A DNA stretch of 29,634 bases from the NCBI GenBank assembly GCA_900551005.1, contig URUL01000014.1:1-29634 (forward strand), written 5' to 3'. This document shows, piece by piece, positions 16,837-24,813 of the stretch (the first letter of the stretch is position 1; every line of letters starts with the position of its first letter). The DNA comes from an uncultured Ruminococcus sp. (lineage in GTDB: Bacteria > Bacillota > Clostridia > Oscillospirales > CAG-272). The notes beneath the pieces are model-generated. The model saw only the letters and a program-made list of their open reading frames with translations. It was not told the DNA's origin and did no database searches. A program made the position numbers and the translations under genes.

Positions 16837-17044
16837 CACTAATTCTTTGCTCAGCGCAGTTAAAAATATGTCGGTTCAAGTCCACATCAGAATTTTGCAG
16901 TGACATCTTTTGCGTGATGCGTTCCTTGCGGAACGTAATGCGGATTCGCCTGTGAGGCACGCTTCCGGCGCGTGTAAGAACGCATCGTATCACTTACTTA
17001 CAAACAATCCTAATGATATAGTAATATTGAAGAGAGGTGAAAGT

Positions 17045-17437
17045 ATGTCCAAATTTTCAATGACAAAACAAGAGTATATCAATCAATGGCTGCGCCGTTT
17101 TGCGAAAAACATTTCGAAGGATCAGCTGGAGAGGCATGTAATAAATCAGTATATCTGGCATATTTTCTCTTGGGAATTGATTCAAACGGATAGCTTTTTG
17201 ATGGGTGATGCCGCAAGGCAGGCTTATAATGAAGCAGTAAAAACAGACTGTATTTTCTGCGATATGTTCGGCAACGGTGGTGTAACGGATAGGCTCTCAT
17301 CTCAATATGATACTGCAGAAAAGATTGACGAAAACCTGACAGAATATTATGTAGTTGCTAAAGATTATTCGTGGACATACATCAAAACACACGAAGGTGA
17401 TTTGTGTGGTCCGTATTTTTTGAGAGATTCAGAGTAG
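17045..17437 (+). CDS. DUF4275-like small soluble protein
   Basis: A 130-residue cytoplasmic protein with no signal or membrane segment. The IWHIFSWELIQTDSFLMGDAARQAYNEA stretch resembles DUF4275, a Bacillota family of unknown function. The ATG at 17045 has GAGAGGTG immediately upstream; the frame is open for another 45 codons upstream but without a better start. It ends in TAG, followed 60 bp later by a strong hairpin. Codon use is more AT-rich than in the argS operon, and it sits behind a tRNA and repeats, so it may be acquired. Confidence 0.72.
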   Translation: MSKFSMTKQEYINQWLRRFAKNISKDQLERHVINQYIWHIFSWELIQTDSFLMGDAARQAYNEAVKTDCIFCDMFGNGGVTDRLSSQYDTAEKIDENLTEYYVVAKDYSWTYIKTHEGDLCGPYFLRDSE

Positions 17438-17497
17438 ATATACTATTTTGGTCATTCTACCCCCACCTACGCTACTTTTAGTCACTCTTTGGCAAAG

Positions 17498-17547
17498 CAG
17501 AGCACCAATCATGATACCATGGGTATCGCGATTGGCGCTCTGTTTTT
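17498..17547 (+). terminator. Terminator of the DUF4275-like gene
   Basis: A long interrupted stem: CAGAGC, CCAATC and GATACC (17498-17517) pair with GGTATC, GATTGG and GCTCTG (17522-17542), followed by TTTTT. A matching arm runs on both strands, so it can work in either direction. Confidence 0.8.
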
Positions 17548-17633
17548 CATGGAAGGCACAACTATAAAAGATTTTGAATACGGAAAGACAGCTTAATAAA
17601 TCGGAATTTTGTAAATGGGAGACGGGGAAGCTT

Positions 17634-18218
17634 ATGCCTGACAATAAATCTAAAAATCAAGTATTGAATGAATTGAAAATCGAATATGCCGTTAAGCAAA
17701 AGAAAGGGCTGCCGTTCATCATGGCATCCGCTGTTTTATGGACGATTATGCTTATTGCCTTTCTCACGGATTTGGATATTGCCATAAAAAACATCATTGC
17801 TATGTGTTGCTCTGCATTACTCATGCCTGTCGGAATGCTTTTCGGTAAAATAATAAAGGTCAACATATTCAGCAAAGAAAATCCGCTCGGCAGTCTCTCC
17901 ATTGTGGCGGCACTCAATCAGCTATTGTATCTTCCGATTGTCTTGTGGGCAATGTATGCTGTCCCGGATAAGATGATTATGGTGTATGCCATAGTGGTCG
18001 GTGCCCATTTCTTGACTTATTATTGGATCTATTTTTCTCCAACATATTTTTATGCCTCCATTATCATTCCCATTGTATCTTTGATATTTGGTTTATATTT
18101 CAGCCAAGTCATAGTTTGCCTTGCTTTTGTTATTTTTGATATCCTTATTTGCTTATTGCTGTGCTTGGAAAATAAACAGGCCAAGAAGTGTCTCAAAGTG
18201 ATCACCGACAAAGAATGA
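17634..18218 (+). CDS. DUF7010-like multi-pass membrane protein
   Basis: A 194-residue protein with about six hydrophobic segments from residue 30 onward, after a short soluble N-terminus containing ELKIEYAVKQKKGLPF. This resembles the DUF7010 membrane family; no function is known. I chose the ATG at 17634, which has GGGGA 5 nt upstream. The frame is open upstream, and codons 17592-17640 read like part of an XRE helix-turn-helix (CKWETGKLMPD), so the gene may have fused with a regulator remnant. It ends before a bidirectional terminator shared with the minus-strand beta-lactamase-like gene. Confidence 0.72.
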   Translation: MPDNKSKNQVLNELKIEYAVKQKKGLPFIMASAVLWTIMLIAFLTDLDIAIKNIIAMCCSALLMPVGMLFGKIIKVNIFSKENPLGSLSIVAALNQLLYLPIVLWAMYAVPDKMIMVYAIVVGAHFLTYYWIYFSPTYFYASIIIPIVSLIFGLYFSQVIVCLAFVIFDILICLLLCLENKQAKKCLKVITDKE

Positions 18219-18392
18219 TCCGGTAATTGCCAAATTCTTATTGATCGAGTAGTTTCAATAACCATCGTTTGGGATCTACGGGTGTGCATTTTTATAAAAA
18301 ATGCGTGCCGGGCCGGTGGATTACGAAAAAGATCCCTTGCCGACGAGAGTGTTTCTTTTACTCGATCCGCAAATCCTTATGCTCGCAAAATA

Positions 18393-18435
18393 AAGCCTCC
18401 TATGGTACCGATCGGCTACCTTAGGAGGCTTTTCT
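18393..18435. terminator. Bidirectional terminator between convergent genes
   Basis: AAGCCTCCTA (18393-18402) pairs with TAGGAGGCTT (18422-18431), with an inner TGGTA/TACC pairing, and T-runs on both sides. It serves the DUF7010-like gene (+) and the beta-lactamase-like gene (-). The 175 bp before it (18219-18392) show only a small AT hairpin at 18286-18304 and no convincing gene. Confidence 0.85.
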
Positions 18436-18472
18436 TATATTTTATGATGATGCTCAGAAGCCATTATAATGC

Positions 18473-19630
18473 TCAGAAGAGCAACCCTTTGTTTTCATCC
18501 GCGTACAAGCCCTCGCGTATGAGCTTCAAAAATTTGGGCTCCTGGCTATTGAACATATGCTCGGTATAGACAAGGCTGAGCTTATTATCCATATCGATGA
18601 TGACATGAGCGCCTGCCGCGCCACACCAGCCGAAAATTTTTCGCGGTGCATTCGGAATCCCGAGTGCGACGGGATCATCGAGCGTATAAACGCCGAGTCC
18701 GTAGTTATAATGCTCATACTGTCCCCATTGCCATGTACGGCGGATATCCGCAATTTCATTTTCGCGCATCATCTTCAAGGTGTCCTCGCCGATGATGCGG
18801 ACGCCGTCCGCCGAGATACCGCCGCGGGCGAAGGTATCCATTATCTTCGCAAGCTCATCTCTGTTTGAAATGACGCCGGCACCGCCGCTTTCATAGTCGC
18901 TTCCGAGTATATATGTGTTTTTCTGGGTCTCATTCAGATGAGATGTTTCCGTATCCGGCTCGAATTTATAGAGCGGCGCCACATCATCGTTTTTGCCTGC
19001 CTTGACACCGTATGCTGTTTTCTTAAGCCCGAGCGGAGAGAAGAGGGTGCGCTCCGCAAAATCGCCGAAGTGCTCACCGATCAGCTCCTCGCAATAAGCC
19101 ACAAGCAGGTCATGGCAGAGGCTGTACATCCATTTGGTACCGGGCTGAAAAGCAAGCGGCGTTTCGGCAAGAGCACGCGAGATCTCACGCGTCGGAAGTC
19201 TGCCTCCTGTTTTCTCATATGCCGTCTTTATCTGTGAAGTTTCGCGATTATAGGTAAGTCCCGCGCTCATGGTAAAGAGGTTGCGCACCGTTATCGGGCG
19301 CTCGGCGGGAACGAGCTTTTCCATTCCGCTTTCGTCCGTTATACAGACAAGCGGCGCTTTCCATTCCGGCAGAACATCCGCTATGGGCGCGTCCAGCTTG
19401 AGCAAGCCGCGCTCATACAGAGTCATGGCGAGCGCGCAGGTTATGACCTTTGATACGGAATAGAGATAGAGCGTCTCCTTTCCCGTGGTCTTGATGCCTT
19501 TTTCCTTATCGCTGTAGCCGGAGGCATGAGTATATACCTGCTTTCCGTCCTTGTAAACGGAGCAGCTGTTGCCGACGACGCGCCAGCTTGTCAGGTAGTC
19601 TATATTTTTGGTGAGTGTTTCAAAAGCCAT
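18473..19630 (-). CDS. Serine beta-lactamase-like hydrolase (class C / DD-peptidase family)
   Basis: A 385-residue protein of the beta-lactamase/penicillin-binding fold. The active-site SxxK is S58-V-S-K61, and the second motif is at Y169-S170 (YSLCHD in place of YSN). The third motif is degenerate near the end (GWCGAAG in place of KTG/HTG). There is no signal peptide, so it is probably cytoplasmic and acts as an esterase or peptidase, not as antibiotic resistance. It starts 21 bp after the cyclophilin stop and likely shares its transcript. Confidence 0.88.
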   Translation of the reverse strand: MAFETLTKNIDYLTSWRVVGNSCSVYKDGKQVYTHASGYSDKEKGIKTTGKETLYLYSVSKVITCALAMTLYERGLLKLDAPIADVLPEWKAPLVCITDESGMEKLVPAERPITVRNLFTMSAGLTYNRETSQIKTAYEKTGGRLPTREISRALAETPLAFQPGTKWMYSLCHDLLVAYCEELIGEHFGDFAERTLFSPLGLKKTAYGVKAGKNDDVAPLYKFEPDTETSHLNETQKNTYILGSDYESGGAGVISNRDELAKIMDTFARGGISADGVRIIGEDTLKMMRENEIADIRRTWQWGQYEHYNYGLGVYTLDDPVALGIPNAPRKIFGWCGAAGAHVIIDMDNKLSLVYTEHMFNSQEPKFLKLIREGLYADENKGLLF

Positions 19631-19651
19631 TTTGTTTTCCTCGGTTTGTCG

Positions 19652-20236
19652 TTATTCTATCGTTATTGAAATGATTTTGGGCTGGTTTTCAGCGAGCACT
19701 GTACCGTTGCCATCCACAACGGGTGTATTTTCGCATATTGCGTCCACGACCTCCATACCGCTTATTACCTGACCGAAGGCGGCATAATTTCCATCGAGAT
19801 AAGTCGCATCCTTGTGCATGATGAAAAACTGCGAGCTTGCGCTGTCATATGAATTGCCGCTTCGCGCCATCGAGATAACACCGCGCTTATGCGAGAGCGT
19901 ATTTTCAAAACCGTTTGCGGAAAATTCGCCTTTTATCGTTATACGATTGCCTTTTTCATCCGTATTGCCGCCGGTTCCGTTGCCGCGAGGGTCCCCGCCC
20001 TGAATCATGAAGCCGTCTATTATGCGGTGAAAGGTGAGCCCGTCATAGAAGCCGCTTTTCGCGAGATTCACAAAGTTCTTTACCGTCTCGGGTGCGACGT
20101 CGGAATAGAGCTCCAGGGTTATCGTGCCGTAATTTTCAACCTCGATTTTTGCTGTATAAGTCCTTTTTCCTCCGCAAGAGCAGAGAATGAGAAGCAGCAT
20201 GGAAAGAACGAGTGCAAATGATATGATCTTTTTCAT
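19652..20236 (-). CDS. Cyclophilin-type peptidyl-prolyl isomerase, lipoprotein
   Basis: A 194-residue cyclophilin that isomerises proline peptide bonds. The N-terminus is a lipoprotein signal (MKKIISF, a hydrophobic stretch, then LCSC as the lipobox), so it works outside the membrane, probably folding exported proteins. The catalytic core includes FHRIIDGFMIQGGDP with the active-site Arg, the SQFFI stretch and FGQVISGM. GGAGGC lies just before the ATG. It has its own promoter and precedes the beta-lactamase-like gene. Confidence 0.95.
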   Translation of the reverse strand: MKKIISFALVLSMLLLILCSCGGKRTYTAKIEVENYGTITLELYSDVAPETVKNFVNLAKSGFYDGLTFHRIIDGFMIQGGDPRGNGTGGNTDEKGNRITIKGEFSANGFENTLSHKRGVISMARSGNSYDSASSQFFIMHKDATYLDGNYAAFGQVISGMEVVDAICENTPVVDGNGTVLAENQPKIISITIE

Positions 20237-20266
20237 GAGAAGCCTCCATAATTTTATATTGAGAAT

Positions 20267-20295
20267 ATAATATCATATTTTATCCGAAAACTCAA
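20267..20295 (-). promoter_or_regulatory. Promoter of the cyclophilin operon
   Basis: On the minus strand: TTGAGT (20290-20295), 17 bp, TATTAT (20267-20272), about 30 nt before the start codon. Confidence 0.65.
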
Positions 20296-20374
20296 TACTT
20301 TTACGTAATTTAGATCTCAATTTACATACTTTTTATATATCGACGTAAAATAGTAAAAAAACGCGGAGGAAAAA

Positions 20375-21055
20375 ATGGCTTCCTTATTTCTCAGAACCCT
20401 GATAATATATATCATGCTCATCGCCGTTTTGCGGTTTATGGGCAAGAGGCAGATAGGGCAGATGCAACTCTCGGAGCTGATAACGGCTCTCCTTCTTTCC
20501 GAGCTCGCTTCCCAGCCGCTCACCGATGCCGATATACCGATAATCTATGCCGTGATACCGATATTACTGCTTGTTTCCGTTGAGGTGATCATGTCATATC
20601 TATCCACAAAAAGCAATATCATGAAGAAGATCCTTGATAGCAATCCGAGCATTATCATAAAAAAGGGACAGATAGATCAGCGTGAGATGCTGCGCATGCG
20701 CATGAGCATGGAGGAACTGATGGGAGAGCTGCGGCTCAAGGGCATATCAGCTTTAAACGAAGTCGATTATGCGATACTCGAGCAAAACGGACAGATATCC
20801 GTGCTGACAAACGATAAAAATTCACCGCTCAAGCAAAAGGATATGAATATACAAGGCGACGGAAACGGTATAGAACATATGCTTATCGTCGACGGTCATA
20901 TTTCGGACCATGAAATGCAGGTAACGGGAAAAAACAAGGAATGGATATTCGGCGAGATGAAAAAGCGCCGCATAAATGATATCAAAGACATTTTTCTCAT
21001 GACGGTGGATGACAGGGAAAATACCGTCATTATACGCAAGGAGGGAGGCAAATGA
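20375..21055 (+). CDS. DUF421 (YetF-type) membrane protein
   Basis: A 226-residue protein with about three N-terminal membrane helices (1-75) containing LRFMGKRQIGQMQLSELITALLLSELAS, the DUF421 signature. A cytoplasmic domain (about 80-226) follows with KGQIDQREMLRMRMSMEELMGELRLKGI. Relatives such as YetF are linked to spore-germinant receptor function in Bacillus, but the general role is unknown. GCGGAGG lies 6 nt before the ATG. Its TGA overlaps the next ATG (ATGA), so the two are translationally coupled. A weak TTTACA...TAAAAT with 19-bp spacing lies upstream. Confidence 0.92.
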   Translation: MASLFLRTLIIYIMLIAVLRFMGKRQIGQMQLSELITALLLSELASQPLTDADIPIIYAVIPILLLVSVEVIMSYLSTKSNIMKKILDSNPSIIIKKGQIDQREMLRMRMSMEELMGELRLKGISALNEVDYAILEQNGQISVLTNDKNSPLKQKDMNIQGDGNGIEHMLIVDGHISDHEMQVTGKNKEWIFGEMKKRRINDIKDIFLMTVDDRENTVIIRKEGGK

Positions 21056-21438
21056 AGACATTTATCTGCGCGCTCGTCATCGTTTTCGTTCTCTGCGGAT
21101 GCGTTGTTCTTAATATGTTTTCCATCAATAAAACGATAGATGAGATGCTGGATATCGCATGCTCTGTTCCCGAGCGAGGCAGCGATATATCGGAAGATTT
21201 TTCGGATATATCGGAAAGCGTGGAGAAGCTGTGGGAGCTTTGGGACAAGAAGATAGCAAAGCTTGCTTTTACCGTCGGTTATGATGATATAAACCGCGCA
21301 GACGATGCCATGGGCGAGCTTTATACGAGCTATATAACAAAAACGAAGGACAGCTTCATCACGGCACGCATGAAATTTATAGATGCAATTCGCCGCATAC
21401 GTCAGATGGAAAATTTCAATCTGCACAGTATATTTTAG
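21052..21438 (+). CDS. DUF4363 family protein
   Basis: A 128-residue protein with an N-terminal hydrophobic segment ending LCGC, which could be a lipobox or a simple anchor, followed by a helical extracellular domain. DUF4363 genes are regularly found just after DUF421 in Clostridia, as here. The 4-bp overlap supports a joint role in the membrane. The gene ends in TAG directly followed by TGA, a tandem stop. Confidence 0.88.
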   Translation: MKTFICALVIVFVLCGCVVLNMFSINKTIDEMLDIACSVPERGSDISEDFSDISESVEKLWELWDKKIAKLAFTVGYDDINRADDAMGELYTSYITKTKDSFITARMKFIDAIRRIRQMENFNLHSIF

Positions 21439-21475
21439 TGAGGTGATGCAAATAATTATCTCTTTTCTATCGCCG

Positions 21476-21510
21476 AAAGCACGGAATCACGACAGGTTCT
21501 GTGCTTTTCA
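21476..21510 (+). terminator. Terminator of the DUF421-DUF4363 pair
   Basis: An 11-bp stem (AAAGCACGGAA / TTCTGTGCTTT, one G-U) with a 10-nt loop and a short T-run, 38 bp after the stop. Confidence 0.7.
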
Positions 21511-21739
21511 ATGTGCCGAAAAGCTTCCGCTAAGAGAAAAACGAAACTGCAAAAAAGCATGTTTATTTATGCATCGGCAAAAGAATTATATTTTTTTGCC
21601 GACCTGCATATTATGAATTAAGGTGACAGGCAAGTATACTCGGACAAAGGGTGTTTTTGCCTGAAAATAAAAAAGTTTTTAAGATACAGTATTTTTGACG
21701 TTTTTCTAAAAAAAACATCTCATTTTTTTCGAAAAACAG
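21511..21739. other. Gene-free interval with a second hairpin
   Basis: I see no gene here. At 21574-21602, TCGGCAAAA pairs with TTTTGCCGA around an AT loop, a second possible terminator. The rest is AT-rich and runs up to the promoter of the surface-protein gene. Confidence 0.5.
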
Positions 21740-21768
21740 TTGACTTTTACTGCTTCCCATGATATTAT
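21740..21768 (+). promoter_or_regulatory. Sigma-A promoter of the Cys-rich surface protein
   Basis: TTGACT (21740-21745), a 17-bp spacer and TATTAT (21763-21768). It predicts a 5' leader of about 145 nt. Confidence 0.75.
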
Positions 21769-21774
21769 ATACAT

Positions 21775-21921
21775 ATAATATGTATCGGTATCTTGCTTCT
21801 TCGTTTTACTTGGCCTCGGAGGAGAAGACACCGCGGGGGCATTTGACAGCGCCGAAGCGGTTGCCCGGATATCGGACCGATTTTTGAGAAATTATTATTT
21901 TACTTACGGAGGAAATCAAAA
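21775..21921 (+). other. Long, GC-rich, possibly structured 5' leader
   Basis: Between promoter and start codon is a block that is GC-rich compared with its AT-rich surroundings. ATCGGT near 21785 can pair with ACCGAT near 21880, and ACCGC can pair with GCGGT inside it; a T-run follows the distal arm. It matches no riboswitch class I can recall. The gene's own ribosome site (GGAGG, 21909-21913) lies after it. Confidence 0.4.
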
Positions 21922-23043
21922 ATGAAAAAGAAAGTATTTCTGCCCCTGCTGGTGGTACTCATGCTGATCGTGGCAAGTCTGCCTCTTTTTGCGGCTGAGA
22001 ACCCCACGATCTATCTTGCCAGCAATGCATCGGGAGCAGAGGCCGGAGAGACATTTACAGTCGATATTATGATGAGAAATAATCCGGGCGTATTTATGAT
22101 AAATGTAGAGCTGATAGATTACTCGGATAACTTTGAGATACAGGATATTGCTGTCGGCAGCCTGATGCAGGCAGGACCATCTAACATAAATAAGGAGCTC
22201 GGACGCATTCTGTTCGAAGCCCCCGGCAATGCAGATGTGACGGAAAACGGAAAGCTTGCTACCGTAACATTCAAGGTCAAGAGCGGCGTTAAAAACGAAG
22301 ATCATGTAATCGGTATAAAGGTTCTCAGCGCCAATAATTTCGTTCCTGCAAGCGTTCCCTTTGCTACCGAGGGTGCTACAGTACGCACAACGTGTGTTCA
22401 TACATATACATATGTGGACTCCTCTGACACACAGCATACTTGTACCTGTACCAAATGCGGATATGTTACACAAGAGGATCATGATTATAACGCAGGTGTT
22501 ATCAAAGCAGGAGACGATTCCACATGTACGGCTACGGGCTTTACGACATACACATGCAAGAATTGCTCTCATGAGGACAGAAAGAACGATGTTGCCATGA
22601 AGCCGCATTCCTACGGCGCATGGACAAAGGTTGATGACAACACTCATAATCGCACATGTACCGTTTGCTCCGCACCGGATACACCCGTAGCTCATTCATG
22701 GAATGACGGTGTTATCACGACGTATCCCACACATACCGCAACAGGCGAAAAGACACACACATGTTCTGATTGCTCGGCTCAGAAGACATCGTCGGTACCC
22801 GTTAATCCCGAACATACATGGGGCTCATGGGAAAAATACACAGCAGATCAGCACAAGCACATGTGTTCTGTAGGCGGCGAGACGGAATATGCCGATCATG
22901 TATGGAATGCAGGTGTCGTAACAAAGAAAGCTACATGTAAAGAAGAAGGCATCATGCTCTATACCTGCACAGAGTGCAACGAGACAAAGACTGTAAGTAT
23001 CGATAAGCTCACAGCGCATACATGGGCTCAATGTACATATTAG
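21922..23043 (+). CDS. Cohesin-like / Cys-repeat surface protein, 5' part ending at an in-frame TAG
   Basis: Has a signal peptide (about 1-25, MKKKVFLPLL...FAAE) and then a cohesin-type beta domain (about 26-155, with AGETFTVDIMMRNNPGVFMINVELIDY). From about 158 there are repeated Cys/His modules of the kind HTYxW...TCTxCG, often found in secreted Clostridia proteins. Residue 374 is TAG (23041-23043), and the same frame continues at once with DMQPHTRTCVVCGEV, so the stop falls inside a repeat. Ending here would release the protein without its C-terminal membrane anchor. Long leader and strong promoter upstream. The repeat type also occurs in the left-end surface protein. Confidence 0.88.
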   Translation: MKKKVFLPLLVVLMLIVASLPLFAAENPTIYLASNASGAEAGETFTVDIMMRNNPGVFMINVELIDYSDNFEIQDIAVGSLMQAGPSNINKELGRILFEAPGNADVTENGKLATVTFKVKSGVKNEDHVIGIKVLSANNFVPASVPFATEGATVRTTCVHTYTYVDSSDTQHTCTCTKCGYVTQEDHDYNAGVIKAGDDSTCTATGFTTYTCKNCSHEDRKNDVAMKPHSYGAWTKVDDNTHNRTCTVCSAPDTPVAHSWNDGVITTYPTHTATGEKTHTCSDCSAQKTSSVPVNPEHTWGSWEKYTADQHKHMCSVGGETEYADHVWNAGVVTKKATCKEEGIMLYTCTECNETKTVSIDKLTAHTWAQCTY

Positions 23044-23046
23044 GAT

Positions 23047-23736
23047 ATGCAGCCTCATACACGTACATGTGTGGTGTGCGGCGAAGTAAAAGAGGAAGTT
23101 CACAATCAGGACAGAAGAGTTAAGAAGGATCCTACATGTACTGAGGACGGTAGCTATACATACTACTGCACTGATTGTAATTCCAAGGTAGGCAGCTCCA
23201 AGATCAGAGCCAAAGGTCATGTTTTCGGCGATTGGACAGTTGAATCCGAAGCTACGGCAACCTCCGACCGCATTGAAAAGAGAGTATGTCGCGTATGCGG
23301 CGAAGCTGAAACACGCACAAGCAAGTGCGAGCATACCGAAACGAAGAAAGAAACCAAGGCTGCAACATGTACGGAAGACGGATATGTTAAGGACGTTTGC
23401 ACTGTCTGCGGATTTGCAGTTAATACGGAAGTTGTAAAGGCCACAGGTCATAATCCCGGCGAGTGGGAAGTTTCCAAGGAAGCTACATATGATGAAGAAG
23501 GTCTGAAGGTCAAGAAGTGCACGGTTTGCGGTGAAGTTCTGGAATCCGAAAAGATTTCTGTAGTTGAAAAAGAAACAACAACAACTACTACAGAAACCAC
23601 CACTGTTGCTACGACAGAAGCTCCCGAGCCCGAGAAGAAGAGCAATACAGCACTCATCGTAATTCTCTCCGTAGTCGGTGTTGCTGCAGTTGCAACAGTT
23701 GCCGCTCTTCTCATCAAGAAGAAAAAGGCTAAATAA
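23047..23736 (+). CDS. Cys-repeat surface protein, 3' part with membrane anchor
   Basis: Same-frame continuation of the preceding gene, with similarity resuming at 23044. It has four or five further CxxC modules (CVVCGEV, CTDCNSK, CRVCGEA, CTVCGFA, CTVCGEV), a Thr/Glu-rich stalk (about residues 172-195), a hydrophobic helix (about 203-224) and a Lys-rich tail (KKKKAK). It would be an extracellular stalk anchored by its C-terminus, without an LPXTG motif. No ribosome site precedes the ATG at 23047. The complete frame (21922-23736) has 604 codons including the TAG. Confidence 0.85.
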   Translation: MQPHTRTCVVCGEVKEEVHNQDRRVKKDPTCTEDGSYTYYCTDCNSKVGSSKIRAKGHVFGDWTVESEATATSDRIEKRVCRVCGEAETRTSKCEHTETKKETKAATCTEDGYVKDVCTVCGFAVNTEVVKATGHNPGEWEVSKEATYDEEGLKVKKCTVCGEVLESEKISVVEKETTTTTTETTTVATTEAPEPEKKSNTALIVILSVVGVAAVATVAALLIKKKKAK

Positions 23737-23794
23737 TAAAACAAAATAAGCGTAAAAATCCTCCTGTCATGGGCGGGTGTTTATAAGACAGTTC

Positions 23795-23830
23795 ACAGCC
23801 ACAGCAGTTTGCGCTGCTGTGGCTGTTCTT
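23795..23830 (+). terminator. Hairpin after the surface-protein gene
   Basis: A perfect 13-bp stem (ACAGCCACAGCAG / CTGCTGTGGCTGT) with a 6-nt loop, 59 bp after the stop. The following T-run is weak. Confidence 0.65.
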
Positions 23831-23925
23831 GTATTCCTTTCTGCTATGTGATAACATGGAACCAAACAAACTTGCAAATCGGTTTTTATAGAGGAGAGAG
23901 CAGGCGTGCAAATCAATCAGTTTTT

Positions 23926-24813
23926 TTGAATGGAGACATAAAAGGCGCCATTGCATACATGCGCAATCACGAGGAATTCAAAGAGATTCTTCCTGCTTAT
24001 GTCGCGATTTTTGAAGATTGTGAATACCGCATGTTTGAAATACCGGACATACTCAACGATATCCTGCGTTTGTATCAGATTTATTTCCGTGATACCTTTT
24101 ATTGCGGCTTACCGGAGGCAGAGGCCGCAGACAAGCTGCTGACACAACTGAAAGTGCTCCTGGATATGCCGGATGCAGAGGAAGAGATTCTGACTGAGCA
24201 GCTTCAATCGGTGTTTGAAGCGGAGGGCTATCATGCGCTTTTCGGGAAAACCCAGGGATATTATGGCCCGTATATCTGGCGGGATACCGTCCCGACCGTC
24301 TACCGTGTCGAGCTGCCGGGCGGAACGGCGGAATATACAGTCAACATTCTCAAAGGCTTCGTATTTCGAAGTTGGATGGATTATCTGACCTTCGGCATGT
24401 ACGGTACGGGTGGCTGGGCTTCGCCCGATGGCACAATCAACTGCATTGAGCAGGCGTATGATTTTGAAAGCGAGCGGTTTCTTGTTTCTCTTCTGAAGCA
24501 CGAAGCACAGCATACCATAGATATGAAACAATTCCCGGGAATCACCCCCGTGGAGTTGGAATACCGGGCAAAACTTGTGGAACTCCATTACTCCAGCGAT
24601 TTGGGAGTGCTACAAAAGTTTTTATCGGAAGCGGATGAAAGCAAAACGAACGATAGTCATGCAATCGCTTCTGCGAGGATTAAAATCGAGTTTGCAGATA
24701 CGGATCAAACGAAGCTCTCCTGCATCCAGACACGGGCGCTGAAACTGCTTCATGCACATACGAAAGAAATGGAAGAAAAATATGGAAAACAAAAAACAGT
24801 GTCCAACGGATGA
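23926..24813 (+). CDS. Uncharacterised protein with HExxH motif, start disturbed by a T7 run
   Basis: About 295 residues, family not recognised. It contains HEAQH in SLLKHEAQHTID, which fits a zinc metallopeptidase, and has no signal or membrane segment. The start is unclear. A GTG at 23906 with GAGGAG 9 nt upstream is an excellent initiation site, but its frame ends after seven codons at TTTTTTTGA. One extra T in the T7 run (23921-23927) would join it to this frame as MQINQFF-LNGDIKGAIAYMR. I therefore suspect a frameshift (mutation, slippage or sequence error). TTG 23926 and ATG 23959 are the in-frame alternatives, and neither has a good ribosome site. Confidence 0.7.
   Translation: MNGDIKGAIAYMRNHEEFKEILPAYVAIFEDCEYRMFEIPDILNDILRLYQIYFRDTFYCGLPEAEAADKLLTQLKVLLDMPDAEEEILTEQLQSVFEAEGYHALFGKTQGYYGPYIWRDTVPTVYRVELPGGTAEYTVNILKGFVFRSWMDYLTFGMYGTGGWASPDGTINCIEQAYDFESERFLVSLLKHEAQHTIDMKQFPGITPVELEYRAKLVELHYSSDLGVLQKFLSEADESKTNDSHAIASARIKIEFADTDQTKLSCIQTRALKLLHAHTKEMEEKYGKQKTVSNG

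Noticed and set aside
18282..18569. Plus-strand ORF across the terminator region
   Set aside because: It runs through the shared hairpin into the convergent gene and has no ribosome site.
8460..23043. Pyrrolysine as the meaning of the in-frame TAGs
   Set aside because: Neither gene is a methylamine methyltransferase and no pyl gene is visible; suppression or mutation is simpler.
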